A stretch of 64,000 nt of DNA from Actinospineispora acaciae DSM 45401 (GCF_000620785.1 NZ_JIAI01000002.1:1370177-1434176), one strand, 5' to 3'. Shown: positions 33,090 through 41,406, numbered from the stretch's first letter. Numbers and translations: made by a program. The notes: generated from the sequence alone by a model not told the origin.

Positions 33090-34598
33090 GTGATCGTCTC
33101 CGACATCGTCGAGCACTTCGCCGCCGCCACCCCGGACCGGACCGCCGTCGTCGACCGGGGCCGGGAGATCGGCTATGCGGCGCTGAACGAGCGCATCCGC
33201 CGCCGGGCCGCCGCCGTGGCCGGCCTCGGCGTCCGCCGGGGCGACCGGGTCGCCACCCTGTCCGCCGACCGGGTCGAGCACCTGGAACTGATCTGCGCGC
33301 TGTCGCGGGTGGGGGCGGTCTGGGTGGCGGTGAACCACCGGCTCACCCTGCCCGAGGTCGCCCACATCCTCGCCGACAGCGGGGCCGTCGGGCTGTTCTA
33401 CTCCGAGGAACACCGCGAGCTGGCGCACGAGGCCGCCGCCACCGGCGGGGCGTGGGCGCGGCCGCTGCGCGACGAGCCGGCGGCGGGCCCGGGAGGGGAG
33501 CGACCGTCCGCCGGTGACGACTTCTGCATCATGTACACCAGCGGCACCACCGGGCGTCCCAAGGGCGCGGTGCTGACCCACCGGCAGTTCCTCGCCGGCG
33601 CCTACTACCTGGCGTGCGGCGCCGGCATCACCGCCGCCGACCGGATCCTGCTCGGCCCGCCGCAGTTCCACGCCGGCGGGGCGATCTACCAGTTCGCGCA
33701 CCTGCTCGCCGGCGCGTCGGTGGTCCTGCTGCCCCGGTTCGACCCCGAGCTGGTCGAGCGGGCCGCCGCCGCGCACGGGGTCGGCACGCTCGGGCTGGTG
33801 CCGACGATGATGCACGCGCTGGCCGACCGTCGCCCGCCGTCCCAGGGCCGGGTGCGGCGGGTGCTCTACGGCGGCTCGCCGGTGAGCCGGTCGGTGCTGC
33901 GGCGGATGATGGCCGCCTACCCGGTCGAGTTCGTCCAGACCTACGGGCAGACCGAGGCCGGGGTCATCGTCACGATCCTGGACGGCGACGCGCACCGCGG
34001 CGCGCTGGCCGGCGACGAGCGCCTGCTGGCCTCCTGCGGGAAGCCGCTGCTCGGCTACCGGGTGCGGCTGGACGGGGTTACGGGCGGGATCGGCGAGGTC
34101 ATGGTCGACTCCGAGTCCGTCATGCGCGGCTACTGGCGCCGGCCCGAGGCCACCGAGGCGGCGCTGGCCGGCGGCTGGCTGCGCACCGGCGACATGGGCA
34201 GCCGTGACGAGCGCGGTTTCCTCTACATCCACGACCGGAAGAGCGCGATGATCATTTCTGGCGGGGAGAACGTCTACCCGCTGGAGGTGGAGCGGGTGCT
34301 GGCCGAGCATCCGCTGGTCGACGAGGTGGCCGTGATCGGGGTGCCGGACGAGCGCTGGGGCGAGGTGGTCAAGGCCGTCGTGGTGTCGGCGGGACGGCGC
34401 CCCGAGCTGGCCGAGCTGCGGGAGCACTGTCGCGGCAGGCTCGCCGGTTTCAAGATCCCGAAGCTGCTCGAGCACCTGCCGGTGCTGCCGCGCAACGCCG
34501 CCGGCAAGGTGACCAAGCACCGCCTGAGCTCACATCTGGTCGGCCAGCCGGTCCGCGGCGTCGACGGCGACCTCGATGGCCCGGGCCGCGAGCGGTGA
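33090..34598 (+). CDS. AMP-dependent acyl-CoA synthetase/ligase
   Basis: 502 residues from GTG 33090. ANL-family motifs are complete: [11 protein letters not shown] (P-loop), [16 protein letters not shown] and the C-terminal lysine in [11 protein letters not shown]. It activates a carboxylic acid with ATP and CoA. Last gene of the amidohydrolase operon. Its last 69 bp overlap, tail to tail, the LysR gene on the other strand. Confidence 0.92.
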   Translation: MIVSDIVEHFAAATPDRTAVVDRGREIGYAALNERIRRRAAAVAGLGVRRGDRVATLSADRVEHLELICALSRVGAVWVAVNHRLTLPEVAHILADSGAVGLFYSEEHRELAHEAAATGGAWARPLRDEPAAGPGGERPSAGDDFCIMYTSGTTGRPKGAVLTHRQFLAGAYYLACGAGITAADRILLGPPQFHAGGAIYQFAHLLAGASVVLLPRFDPELVERAAAAHGVGTLGLVPTMMHALADRRPPSQGRVRRVLYGGSPVSRSVLRRMMAAYPVEFVQTYGQTEAGVIVTILDGDAHRGALAGDERLLASCGKPLLGYRVRLDGVTGGIGEVMVDSESVMRGYWRRPEATEAALAGGWLRTGDMGSRDERGFLYIHDRKSAMIISGGENVYPLEVERVLAEHPLVDEVAVIGVPDERWGEVVKAVVVSAGRRPELAELREHCRGRLAGFKIPKLLEHLPVLPRNAAGKVTKHRLSSHLVGQPVRGVDGDLDGPGRER

Positions 34599-35423
34599 CC
34601 GGGTGCGCCTGGCCGGCCAGTGCAGGTACGTCTCGCGGGCGGGCGCCGGTTGCAGTTGGTGCACACGCAGCCGGTCGTCCGACCAGGCGCCGGTGCCGCG
34701 CAGGGCCAGCCAGGGCAGCACCGCCGAGCCGATGCCCGCCCGCACCATCGCCAGGATGGTCTCGTGGCCGGTGGTTCGGAACACGATCCGCGGCCGCCCG
34801 CCGTGGCCGGCGAGCTCGCGTTCCAGCCAGGTCTGGTGATAGGTCGGCGGCCAGGCGACCATCGGAGCGTCGTCGAGCAGCGGCACCGGCACCGGTCCGT
34901 CGGGGAACGCGCCGGCGCCGGCCACCAACAGGTACGTCTCGTCGAACAGCTTGACGCTCTCGACGTCGCCCTCGATCCGGCCGTCGAAAAACAGCAGGTC
35001 GAGGTCGCCGATGTGCGGACTCTCCGGCCGCACCTCGGACAGCCTGATGTCGCAGCCGGGGTGCTCGTCCAACAGCCGGCGCACGACGGCCGGCAGGATC
35101 AGGTTGGACACGCCGGGGAAGGTGCCGATGTCGATCCGGCCGTTGCCCGCCCTGAAGCGGTCGACGGCGTCGGCCAGCGCCTCCGACTTCGCCAGCAGCT
35201 CGCGCCCGTGGGCCAGGACCACCTCGCCGAGGGGAGTGATCCGCACCGGCCTGGGACCCCCTGGCCGATCGAAGACGGAACCGCCGACGGCCTTCTCCAG
35301 CGCCGCGATCTGCTGGCTCACCGACGACTGGGTGTAGCCGAGCCGACCCGCCGCCCGCCCGAACGTGCCCTCCTCGGCGATCGCGGCCATCGTCCTCAGA
35401 TGGCGAAGCTCGACGTCGGCCAT
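34530..35423 (-). CDS. LysR-family transcriptional regulator
   Basis: 297 residues with HTH LRHLRTMAAIAEEGTFGRAAGRLGYTQSSVSQQIAALEKAVGGSVFDR and an effector domain starting IDIGTFPGVSNLILPAVV. The ACGAT-N7-ATCGT inverted repeat directly upstream is a likely autoregulatory site. Convergent with the acyl-CoA ligase operon, so its target is not obvious. Confidence 0.9.
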   Translation of the reverse strand: MADVELRHLRTMAAIAEEGTFGRAAGRLGYTQSSVSQQIAALEKAVGGSVFDRPGGPRPVRITPLGEVVLAHGRELLAKSEALADAVDRFRAGNGRIDIGTFPGVSNLILPAVVRRLLDEHPGCDIRLSEVRPESPHIGDLDLLFFDGRIEGDVESVKLFDETYLLVAGAGAFPDGPVPVPLLDDAPMVAWPPTYHQTWLERELAGHGGRPRIVFRTTGHETILAMVRAGIGSAVLPWLALRGTGAWSDDRLRVHQLQPAPARETYLHWPARRTRSPLAARAIEVAVDAADRLADQM

Positions 35424-35439
35424 GACACCAGAGCATAAA

Positions 35440-35456
35440 ACGATCGAACCAATCGT
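35440..35456. promoter_or_regulatory. Candidate LysR operator
   Basis: ACGAT (35440-35444), 7-bp spacer, ATCGT (35452-35456), 17 bp upstream of the LysR start at 35423. Overlaps the stop codon of the MmyB-like remnant. Confidence 0.45.
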
Positions 35457-36226
35457 CAGGCATCGCTATTCGTAATGGATCGCACGGCGCCACCGGTGAC
35501 GCGCAGCAGCTCGAGCTTGCCCGCGTCCGCGCTCCCGCCCGCCGCCGTGTACGTGACCACACGCAGGTCGGCACCGGGAACGACGAGCACGTCACAGTCG
35601 AGCCGGATGTCGCCGACCTCCGGGTGCCGGATCGTCTTCCGCTCGCCGGCGTGCGGGGCCGCCGTCGCGGTGGCCCAGTAGCGGGCGAAGGCCCCTGACG
35701 ACCCGAGCAGCCCCTGGACCCGGCGCCGGAGCCGGGCGTCCGAGGGGTAGCGGGACGCGGCGTCCCTGAGGTCGGCGACGATCGACGCGGCGAAGGCGTC
35801 CGCGCCGCGCTCGGACCACACCAGCCGCGACGCCGCGCGCCCGGTGCCGTCGCCGAACAGCGCGGCGGCCAGGTTCCGCTCGGCGGCCGGGACCTCGGGC
35901 GGGTCGCCGAGCAGGGCGCTCCACATGTCGTTCCACCACGCCAGGGTCCAGTCGGCGGTGAACACCCCGACCGGAACCTCGCCGAGGCGCGCGGCCAGCC
36001 GCTGGATGCTCGCCGGCACGTGCGCGCTGATCGTCCCGTCCTGTGGCGGGAGCAGGCCGGCGGCGCGGAACAGCTGGTCACGCTCGGCGCGGGACAGCTG
36101 CAGCGCGCGGGCCAGGGCGCCGACGACCTGCGCCGACGGGTTCGTCGCGCGGCCCTGCTCGAGGCGCAGCACGTAGTCGACGGACAGCCCCGCGAGCTGG
36201 GCGAGCTCCTCGCGCCGCAAGCCGGG
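35456..36226 (-). pseudogene. MmyB-like XRE regulator, 5'-truncated
   Basis: About 255 residues. The visible N-terminus PGLRREELAQLAGLSVDYVLRLEQGRATNPSAQVV is the middle of the HTH of MmyB-like regulators, which normally have about 25-30 residues (including the first HTH helix) before this point. The rest (MmyB ligand-binding PAS-like domain, EVPVGVFTADWTLAWWNDMW) is intact. The only start codon left is TTG 36220. The upstream sequence switches abruptly, at 36226, to the divergent SDR remnant, so the native start and promoter are gone. Expression is doubtful. Confidence 0.65.
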
Positions 36227-37122
36227 GGATCGGCCGCGTCGCCGCGCGGCGCATCCTGGCCGAGTCGCCGGACACCCACCTCGTCGCGGTGGCCAGGGAC
36301 GCGGCCGGTGCCCGGCTCGCGTTCGGCGGGTCCTCGGTCACCCACGTCGCGGCCGACCTCGGGTCGCTGCGCGGCGTGCGGGCGGCCGCCGCGCGCATCC
36401 GGGAGCTGCTCGACGCCGGCGAGCTGCCGCCGCTGCGCGGGTTCGTGGGCAACGCCGGCGTCCAGTACACCAACGCGCTCACCGAGACCGAGGACGGACT
36501 CGAGGCCACCTTCGCGGTGAACGTGCTGGCCAACCACCTGCTCGTCCGGGCGTTGGGCGGCCACTTCGGCACGCCGGCGCGCGTGGTGATCACCGTCAGC
36601 GACACCCACTTCGGGGATCTCCGGCACAACCTGGGCCTGGTGCCCGGCCCGGCGTGGTCGGCGCCGGAGGTGCTGGCCCGCCCGGGCGCGTTCGCCCGGC
36701 CCACCACCGCGACCGCCGGCAGCACCGCGTACTCGACCAGCAAGCTGGCCGCCATCTACCTGGTGCACGAGTACGCGCGCCGGCTGCCCGGGATCGATGT
36801 GATCGCCTACAACCCGGGTTTCGTGCCCGGTACCGGCCTGGCCCGCAACGCCGGCCCGCTGGCCCGGTTCGCGATGCGCCGCCTGCTGCCGGTGATGGCC
36901 CGCACGCCGCTCGCGACCGGCCAGGACGCCGCCGGCCGCCACCTCGCCGACGTCGTGCTGGGCCGCACACCCGCGCCGACCGGCTCCTACGTGGACCGGC
37001 ACCGGGCGGCCCGCTCGTCGGACGAGTCCTACCACCCCGAACGCGAGCGCGAGCTGTGGGACGCCGCCGAGCGGCTCACCGCTTCCTACCCGAGCCGACC
37101 GTGCCACGGCTGTCACGGGTGA
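36226..37122 (+). pseudogene. SDR-family oxidoreductase, 5'-truncated
   Basis: 299 codons without the N-terminal TG-x3 part: the frame enters at GIGRVAARRILAESPDTHLVAVARDA, the back half of the NAD(P)-binding motif. The remaining enzyme is normal: NNAG equivalent VGNAGVQYTN, VITVSDTHFGD (Ser), YSTSKLAAIYLVHEYA (Tyr-x3-Lys) and PGFVPGTGLAR. About 10-15 residues and the start are missing. An open frame runs back to 36043 through the neighbouring gene, but it is an antisense shadow. Divergent partner of the truncated MmyB-like gene. Confidence 0.7.
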
Positions 37123-37123
37123 G

Positions 37124-37129
37124 TAGCCT
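37124..37129 (+). promoter_or_regulatory. -10 element for the retron RNA
   Basis: TAGCCT fits TANNNT and would place transcription start at about 37136-37137, exactly where the a1 repeat of the retron RNA begins. The -35 region (GTGCCA) is weak. Confidence 0.4.
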
Positions 37130-37136
37130 CGCCCGC

Positions 37137-37308
37137 GTGCGGCGGTGTTCGGTGGAGTCGGCGTGGGCCCCGTTCGCGGGGCGGCGTCGGTCCGGGGCAA
37201 CCCCGGGCAGCAGGTACTCAGCACCGCATGGCGTCCCGCGCGCGACCGCACGGTTGGTGCCCCGGCGCGCGGATGACAGGGAGAACCGGTCCTCCGACGC
37301 CGCCGCAC
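37137..37308 (+). ncRNA. Retron msr-msd non-coding RNA
   Basis: GTGCGGCGGTGTTCGGTGGA (37137-37156, a1) pairs with TCCTCCGACGCCGCCGCAC (37290-37308, a2): nine unbroken pairs, then a G-U, a bulge and six more. Next comes an msr hairpin with a perfect 6-bp stem and TTCG loop (37167-37182), then another with 6-bp stem CCGGGG/CCCCGG (37192-37206). The msd part is a long hairpin: GGTACTC (37213-37219) pairs with GAGAACC (37281-37287) with one mismatch; inside, GTC/GAC and the perfect CCGCGCGC (37236-37243) / GCGCGCGG (37265-37272) continue it. a2 ends four bases before the reverse transcriptase start. The priming G is probably at or near 37157. No expression data. Confidence 0.75.
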
Positions 37309-37312
37309 ACCG

Positions 37313-38623
37313 ATGGCGGTGAACTGGCTGTCGTTGGCGCAGCGCGCGCTCGACGGGCCCTGGCTGCAGGGACCGCTGGCGGAACGGCTCGGCGACGAGC
37401 TCGACCCGGCCGCCGCCGAACGGCTCGCCTCCGCCGTGCTGGCGCACCGGCCGAGGATGCCCTGGACCGAGCAGGCCCGGTTCGCGCGGGAGCTGGCGGA
37501 GATCCCGGACGTGGTCGCCGCCCTCGCGCCGGGCAACGGCCGAGGCCCGAGGGTGCTGGTCTCTCCGGAGTGGCGGCCGGTCTGGCGCTGGCCGGTGCCG
37601 GAATGGACCACCACCGAGCACCTCGCCCACGCGCTGGACCTCACGCCGGGCGAGCTGGCCTGGTTCGCGGACTCGCGCGGTTGGCTGCGGCGGCACCGCG
37701 GCGGTCCGCTGCCGCACTACCGTCACCGCTGGCTGCGGACCCGAGGCGGCGTGCCCCGGCTGTTGGAGGCGCCCAAGCCCCTGCTCGCCGAGCGCCAACG
37801 CCGGCTGCTGCGCCACCTGCTGCGGGCGATACCCACCCACCCGGCCGCGCACGGGTTCGCCAGGGGCCGCTCCGTCCTCACCTTCGCCCGCCCGCACGCC
37901 GGGAAGGACCTGGTCCTGCGGTTCGACCTGGAGGGATTCTTCAGCTGCATCGGCGCGGCCAGGGTGGCCGGGCTGATGCGGTGGGCCGGCTATCCGGGCC
38001 CGGTGGCCACCGCGCTCACCGGGCTGATGGTCACCGCGACACCGCCGCCGGTGCTGCGCGAGGCCCCGCCACCGGCCGGACCCGGACAGGTGGACGCCCG
38101 ACGCCGGCTGCTGACCCGTCTCGCCGGGACCCACCTGGCCCAGGGCGCGCCGAGCTCCCCGGCGCTGGCCAACCTGGTCGCCTACTCGCTGGACCGCCGG
38201 CTGAGCGCCCTGGCGCGAGAGCGTGGCCTGGCCTACACCCGCTACGCCGACGACATCGCCCTGTCCGGGGACCACGCCACCTCCGTCCCGGCGCTGCGGC
38301 GCGCTGTCTCGCGGATCGCCCGCGACGAAGGTTTCCGCATCCGGGCGGACAAGACCCGGGTGATGCCCTCGCACCGGCGCCAACGCCTGACCGGCCTGGT
38401 GGTCAACGCCGAGCCGGCGGTGGCCCGCGACGAGTACGACACGCTGCGGGCGCTGCTGCACAACTGCGCACGCACCGGCCCGACGGAGCAGAACAGAACC
38501 GGGCACCCCGACTTCGCGGCGCACGTCCGAGGGCGCATCGCCTGGGTCGCCGCGACCCATCCCGGGCGCGGCGAGAAGCTGCTCGCCCAGTACCGCGCGA
38601 TCCGCTGGCCCACACCATCGTGA
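37313..38623 (+). CDS. Retron-type reverse transcriptase, Mx162-like
   Basis: 436 residues. The N-terminal ~140 residues carry TEHLAHALDLTPGELAWFAD, then the palm: LEAPKP and HGFARGRSVLTFARPHAGKD (motif 1-2 region), motif A FDLEGFF (204-210), motif B QGAPSSP (277-283), catalytic YADD (311-314), and DKTRVMPSHRRQRLTGLVVN near residue 347-365. From memory, the closest relatives are the myxobacterial Mx162 and Sa163 enzymes. Two retron signatures deviate: NAxxH is FARPH and VTG is LTG. It makes msDNA from the upstream RNA. No group II intron maturase (X, D or endonuclease) domain follows. No recognised retron effector gene is adjacent. Confidence 0.88.
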   Translation: MAVNWLSLAQRALDGPWLQGPLAERLGDELDPAAAERLASAVLAHRPRMPWTEQARFARELAEIPDVVAALAPGNGRGPRVLVSPEWRPVWRWPVPEWTTTEHLAHALDLTPGELAWFADSRGWLRRHRGGPLPHYRHRWLRTRGGVPRLLEAPKPLLAERQRRLLRHLLRAIPTHPAAHGFARGRSVLTFARPHAGKDLVLRFDLEGFFSCIGAARVAGLMRWAGYPGPVATALTGLMVTATPPPVLREAPPPAGPGQVDARRRLLTRLAGTHLAQGAPSSPALANLVAYSLDRRLSALARERGLAYTRYADDIALSGDHATSVPALRRAVSRIARDEGFRIRADKTRVMPSHRRQRLTGLVVNAEPAVARDEYDTLRALLHNCARTGPTEQNRTGHPDFAAHVRGRIAWVAATHPGRGEKLLAQYRAIRWPTPS

Positions 38624-38716
38624 CGGCCGATCGAGGTAGCATGACCTCGGCTAGTCCTTCCAGGTGGAAATATTGGATAGTGCGCCCGTCGTTGATCGGC
38701 CCGAGGAGCCTGTGAC

Positions 38717-39529
38717 ATGGGAGATGACCGTCCCGAGCCGAGGGCGGACCTGCTGGCCAAGATCGATGCGACCAAGCAGCACCCCGCCCGGGTCTGGAAC
38801 TACTGGCTGGGCGGCAAGGACAACTACCCGGTCGACCGGGAGGCCGGGGAACAGTTCGCGTCCCTCTATCCGGAGATCCGCAAGGCGGCGAGGGAGTCCC
38901 GGCAGTTCCTGATCCGGGCGGTGCGGTTCCTGGCCGGCGACATGGGCGTCCGCCAGTTCCTGGACATCGGCACCGGGCTCCCGACCATGCAGAACACCCA
39001 CGAGGTCGCCCAGTCCGTCGCGCCCGAGTCGCGAATCGTGTACGTCGACAACGACCCGCTCGTGCTCGCCCACGCCCGCGCGCTGCTCACCAACACCACG
39101 CCCGAAGGCGTGACCACCTACGTCGACGGCGATGTCCGGGAACCGGACCTGATCCTCTCCGACGCCCGCAACGTGCTGAACTTCGAACGGCCGACCGCGG
39201 TGCTGCTGCTCGGCATCCTCGGCCACGCCGCCCAGACCTTCGAACAGGCCCGGTCCATCGTCAACCGCCTGCTCGACGCCGTGCCGTCAGGCAGCTATCT
39301 CGTGATCCTGGACGGCGTCGAGATCGGCGACGATGGCCTCCGCGAGGCGACGGCGCTGCATCAGTACCGCCTGACCACCCCCGACGAGTTCCGGTCCTAC
39401 TTCCGCGATCTCGATGTGGTGGACCCGGGCCTGGTCCGCGTCAACGAATGGCGCCCGTCGGAGGACATCCACATCGGCACCTTCGAGCCGACCCGAGGCA
39501 GTTTCGCCTGCGTGGGACGCAAACCCTGA
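38717..39529 (+). CDS. SAM-dependent methyltransferase, Methyltransf_19 (DUF574) family
   Basis: 270 residues. DATKQHPARVWNYWLGGKDNYPVDREAGEQ is the family signature, followed by FLDIGTGLPTMQNTHEV (SAM-binding glycine motif) and VYVDNDPLVLAHARALL (acidic residue for ribose). This family is abundant in streptomycetes and their relatives and is mostly uncharacterised. It starts 93 bp after the retron reverse transcriptase on the same strand, so it could be a retron partner, but family abundance and the gap argue for an independent gene. Confidence 0.88.
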   Translation: MGDDRPEPRADLLAKIDATKQHPARVWNYWLGGKDNYPVDREAGEQFASLYPEIRKAARESRQFLIRAVRFLAGDMGVRQFLDIGTGLPTMQNTHEVAQSVAPESRIVYVDNDPLVLAHARALLTNTTPEGVTTYVDGDVREPDLILSDARNVLNFERPTAVLLLGILGHAAQTFEQARSIVNRLLDAVPSGSYLVILDGVEIGDDGLREATALHQYRLTTPDEFRSYFRDLDVVDPGLVRVNEWRPSEDIHIGTFEPTRGSFACVGRKP

Positions 39530-39532
39530 TCC

Positions 39533-39706
39533 TCAGCGTTTGAACGCGTCCTTGACCTTCTCGCCGGCCTGCTTGAGGTTGGCCTTGAGCTGGTCGACGT
39601 GGCCCTCGGTCTCCAGCTCGGGGTCGCGCATGGACCGGCCCCTGTTCTTCTTGATCTTTCCCTTGAGCTCGTTGGCCTTGTTCTTGATCTTGTCGCCGGT
39701 ACCCAT
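39533..39706 (-). CDS. CsbD-family stress protein
   Basis: 57 residues, highly charged: MGTGDKIKNKANELKGKIKK... then DQLKANLKQAGEKVKDAFKR. CsbD-family proteins are small, soluble, often SigB-controlled proteins in bacteria and help under osmotic or other stress by an unknown mechanism. GAAG lies near the ATG. Nearby genes of similar flavour (39787, 40057) suggest a small cluster of stress genes. No GTTT-N15-GGG promoter was found for it. Confidence 0.85.
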   Translation of the reverse strand: MGTGDKIKNKANELKGKIKKNRGRSMRDPELETEGHVDQLKANLKQAGEKVKDAFKR

Positions 39707-39786
39707 TGTTCTTCACATCCTTTGAGGTGAGCGTTCCCGAACAGGCGGGATCAGCGTGGGCGGTCGGGGCGCGGAGGCGGGGCCGG

Positions 39787-39963
39787 TTACCCGGCCCGTC
39801 GGCGATCGCCGGTGTGCTCGACGCTGTGCTCGTACTCCGGGCCGAACCGTTCCCGCAACCGCTGGGTACGCCGGTACCGCGCGGTGTAGAAAGCCCCTGT
39901 GGCCAGCGCGATCACGACCACGGCCGCAAGGATGATCACAAGTGTCAAGGTGGCGTTACTCAT
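39787..39963 (-). CDS. Short single-helix membrane protein, probably truncated
   Basis: 58 residues. One membrane helix (TLVIILAAVVVIALATGAFY), then RRTQRLRERFGPEYEHSVEHTGDRRRAG. The LRERFGPEY...GDRR segment opens a longer, conserved actinobacterial cytoplasmic domain (continuing with alternating charged helices to ~150 residues in relatives); here the frame stops right after GDRRRAG. It has a GTTT-N15-GGGCAC promoter eight bases before the ATG. Whether the short form works is unknown. Confidence 0.6.
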   Translation of the reverse strand: MSNATLTLVIILAAVVVIALATGAFYTARYRRTQRLRERFGPEYEHSVEHTGDRRRAG

Positions 39964-39971
39964 GCCGACAG

Positions 39972-39996
39972 GTGCCCGGTGACCGGTCGGCCAAAC
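39972..39996 (-). promoter_or_regulatory. GTTT-N15-GGGCAC promoter, stress-sigma type
   Basis: On the minus strand GTTT (39996-39993), 15-bp spacer, GGGCAC (39977-39972), then 8 nt to the ATG at 39963. Third case of the layout seen at 19644 and 20173. Confidence 0.45.
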
Positions 39997-40056
39997 AGGG
40001 CCGGCCGGCATTTCGGGCTTGCATCCGGTACCCGGGTACGGGCTTACCGTCGCGGT

Positions 40057-40428
40057 ATGAGCGCTGAACATGCGGCCGGGCCGATGTCGTGGGCGTCGGA
40101 GGCGTGCACGTTGCCGACTTCGGAGCAACCGTTGCGAGAGGCCGAGTTCGACGAGCTGTTCGCCACCGCGGTGCGTGGCATCGAGCGGCGCGGGCCCGGG
40201 CTGCTGCGGCTGGAGCTCGACCCGACCGAGCCGGCGGCGGTGTCCTCGGCGGGGCTGCTGGCGCGCGAGACGAGCTGCTGCTCGTTCTTCACCTTCACCC
40301 TGACCGCCAGCGGCGGCAGGTTGATCCTGGAGGTCGGCGTGCCGTCGGGCCGGGTCGAGGTGCTCGACGGTCTCGCCGAGCGTGCCGCCGCGATGCAAAG
40401 CCGCTGGTCATCACCCGTGAGTGGTTAG
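40057..40428 (+). CDS. Small conserved protein with a CCSFF motif
   Basis: 123 residues. The N-terminal half is acidic (TLPTSEQPLREAEFDELFATAV) and the middle holds ARETSCCSFFTFTLT followed by ILEVGVPSGRVEVLDGLAERAA. Similar small actinobacterial proteins with paired Cys before Phe-Phe occur next to regulators, but I cannot name a function; the Cys pair suggests metal or thiol chemistry. A TAG inside the 19-bp inverted repeat ends the gene. Confidence 0.7.
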   Translation: MSAEHAAGPMSWASEACTLPTSEQPLREAEFDELFATAVRGIERRGPGLLRLELDPTEPAAVSSAGLLARETSCCSFFTFTLTASGGRLILEVGVPSGRVEVLDGLAERAAAMQSRWSSPVSG

Positions 40429-40458
40429 CGTTGCTATGACAACGCTAACCACTCACGG
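40415..40458. terminator. Bidirectional terminator-type perfect inverted repeat
   Basis: CCGTGAGTGGTTAGCGTTG (40415-40433), 6-base loop, and its perfect complement (40440-40458). It contains the stop codons of both converging genes (TAG 40426-40428; TGA on the minus strand at 40453-40455). A 19-bp uninterrupted stem is well above the usual intrinsic terminator, though no T-run follows. Confidence 0.75.
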
Positions 40459-41406
40459 CTTCTGACCAGCGGGTTTCACGAGCGGCTCGGTGGGGGCCAG
40501 TTCGTCCGCGAACTCGGCGAGGAAGCGGTCGATCATGGCGGTCTCGTACGGGTCGAGGACGTGGCGGGGGCGGCGGCAGGTCGCGGTGGCGGTGAGGCCG
40601 CGGCGCCGGGAGATCAGCTTCTCGGCGGCGATGATCAGCTCGACGTGCTGGAGCCAGTACGAGAGGTAGGGGAGCAGGCGCCGGTGCAGGTGCTCGGCCG
40701 CGTCGGCGCGGCCCTGCTCCCAGTCGCGCCAGATTCGCTGGTAGAGCTCGGTGAACGAGCAGCCGGGCTGGACGCCGACCGCGCCGCGGCGCAGGGCGTC
40801 GGGCAGCTGCAGCCCGCCGTAGCCGATCAGCGAGGGGATCGGGAGGTCGCCGGCGAGCAGGTCGGTGACCATGCGGCCGGGCGGGGTGGACTCGACCTTG
40901 ACGCGGTGGAGGTTGTCGTGCTCGCGGCGCAGCGCGGCGATGGTCGCGGCGGTCAGCGCGGTGCCGGTCTGCGCGGGGGCGTACTGCAGCACGACCGGCA
41001 CCGGATGGACGGCGTCGAGCACCGAGGCGATGTGCGCGCGGACGGCGTCGGGTGCCGGGCCGAGCAGGTGCGGCGGGAGCAGGTTGATCGCATCCGCGCC
41101 CGCGCGGACCGCGTCGACCGCGGCGGCGACCGCGAGGACGGTGGCGTGCTCCGGGACCGAGATGATCGCGGCGACGTCGGGCCGGTCGCGGGTGCGGGCG
41201 AGCAGGACGTCGCGCAGCGTGATGCGCTCGTCGCCGCCGAGCTTGTGGAACTCGGAGGCGAACCCGGGGAACATGACGCTGCTCACCCCGGTGCCCAGCA
41301 CGTGGTCGACGAGCCGGCCGAAGCCCTCGGCGTCGATGTTCTCGTCGTCGTCGAACGGCACCTCGAGGACGGGGCTGACACCCCGGATCAGGTCGGCGGG
41401 GTTCAT
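40453..41406 (-). CDS. DapA/NAL-family class I aldolase or dehydratase
   Basis: 317 residues from ATG 41406. GVSSVMFPGFASEFHKLGGDER, VVLQYAPAQTGTALTA (Tyr) and LHRVKVESTPPGRM (Schiff-base Lys) match the dihydrodipicolinate-synthase/N-acetylneuraminate lyase fold. Members act on pyruvate aldols, sugar-acid dehydratases or similar. Linked by ATGA overlap to an IclR regulator and divergent from an ACS-type transporter, a common layout for sugar-acid or keto-acid use. Confidence 0.85.
   Translation of the reverse strand: MNPADLIRGVSPVLEVPFDDDENIDAEGFGRLVDHVLGTGVSSVMFPGFASEFHKLGGDERITLRDVLLARTRDRPDVAAIISVPEHATVLAVAAAVDAVRAGADAINLLPPHLLGPAPDAVRAHIASVLDAVHPVPVVLQYAPAQTGTALTAATIAALRREHDNLHRVKVESTPPGRMVTDLLAGDLPIPSLIGYGGLQLPDALRRGAVGVQPGCSFTELYQRIWRDWEQGRADAAEHLHRRLLPYLSYWLQHVELIIAAEKLISRRRGLTATATCRRPRHVLDPYETAMIDRFLAEFADELAPTEPLVKPAGQKP

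Noticed and set aside
36043..36225. N-terminal extension of the SDR reading frame to 36043.
   Set aside because: It is antisense to the MmyB-like gene and encodes an Arg/Ala/Gly-rich run, not the missing cofactor loop.
37313..38623. Reverse transcriptase as part of a group II intron.
   Set aside because: No maturase X, D or endonuclease domain, no intron domain V or VI, and the upstream RNA folds as msr-msd.
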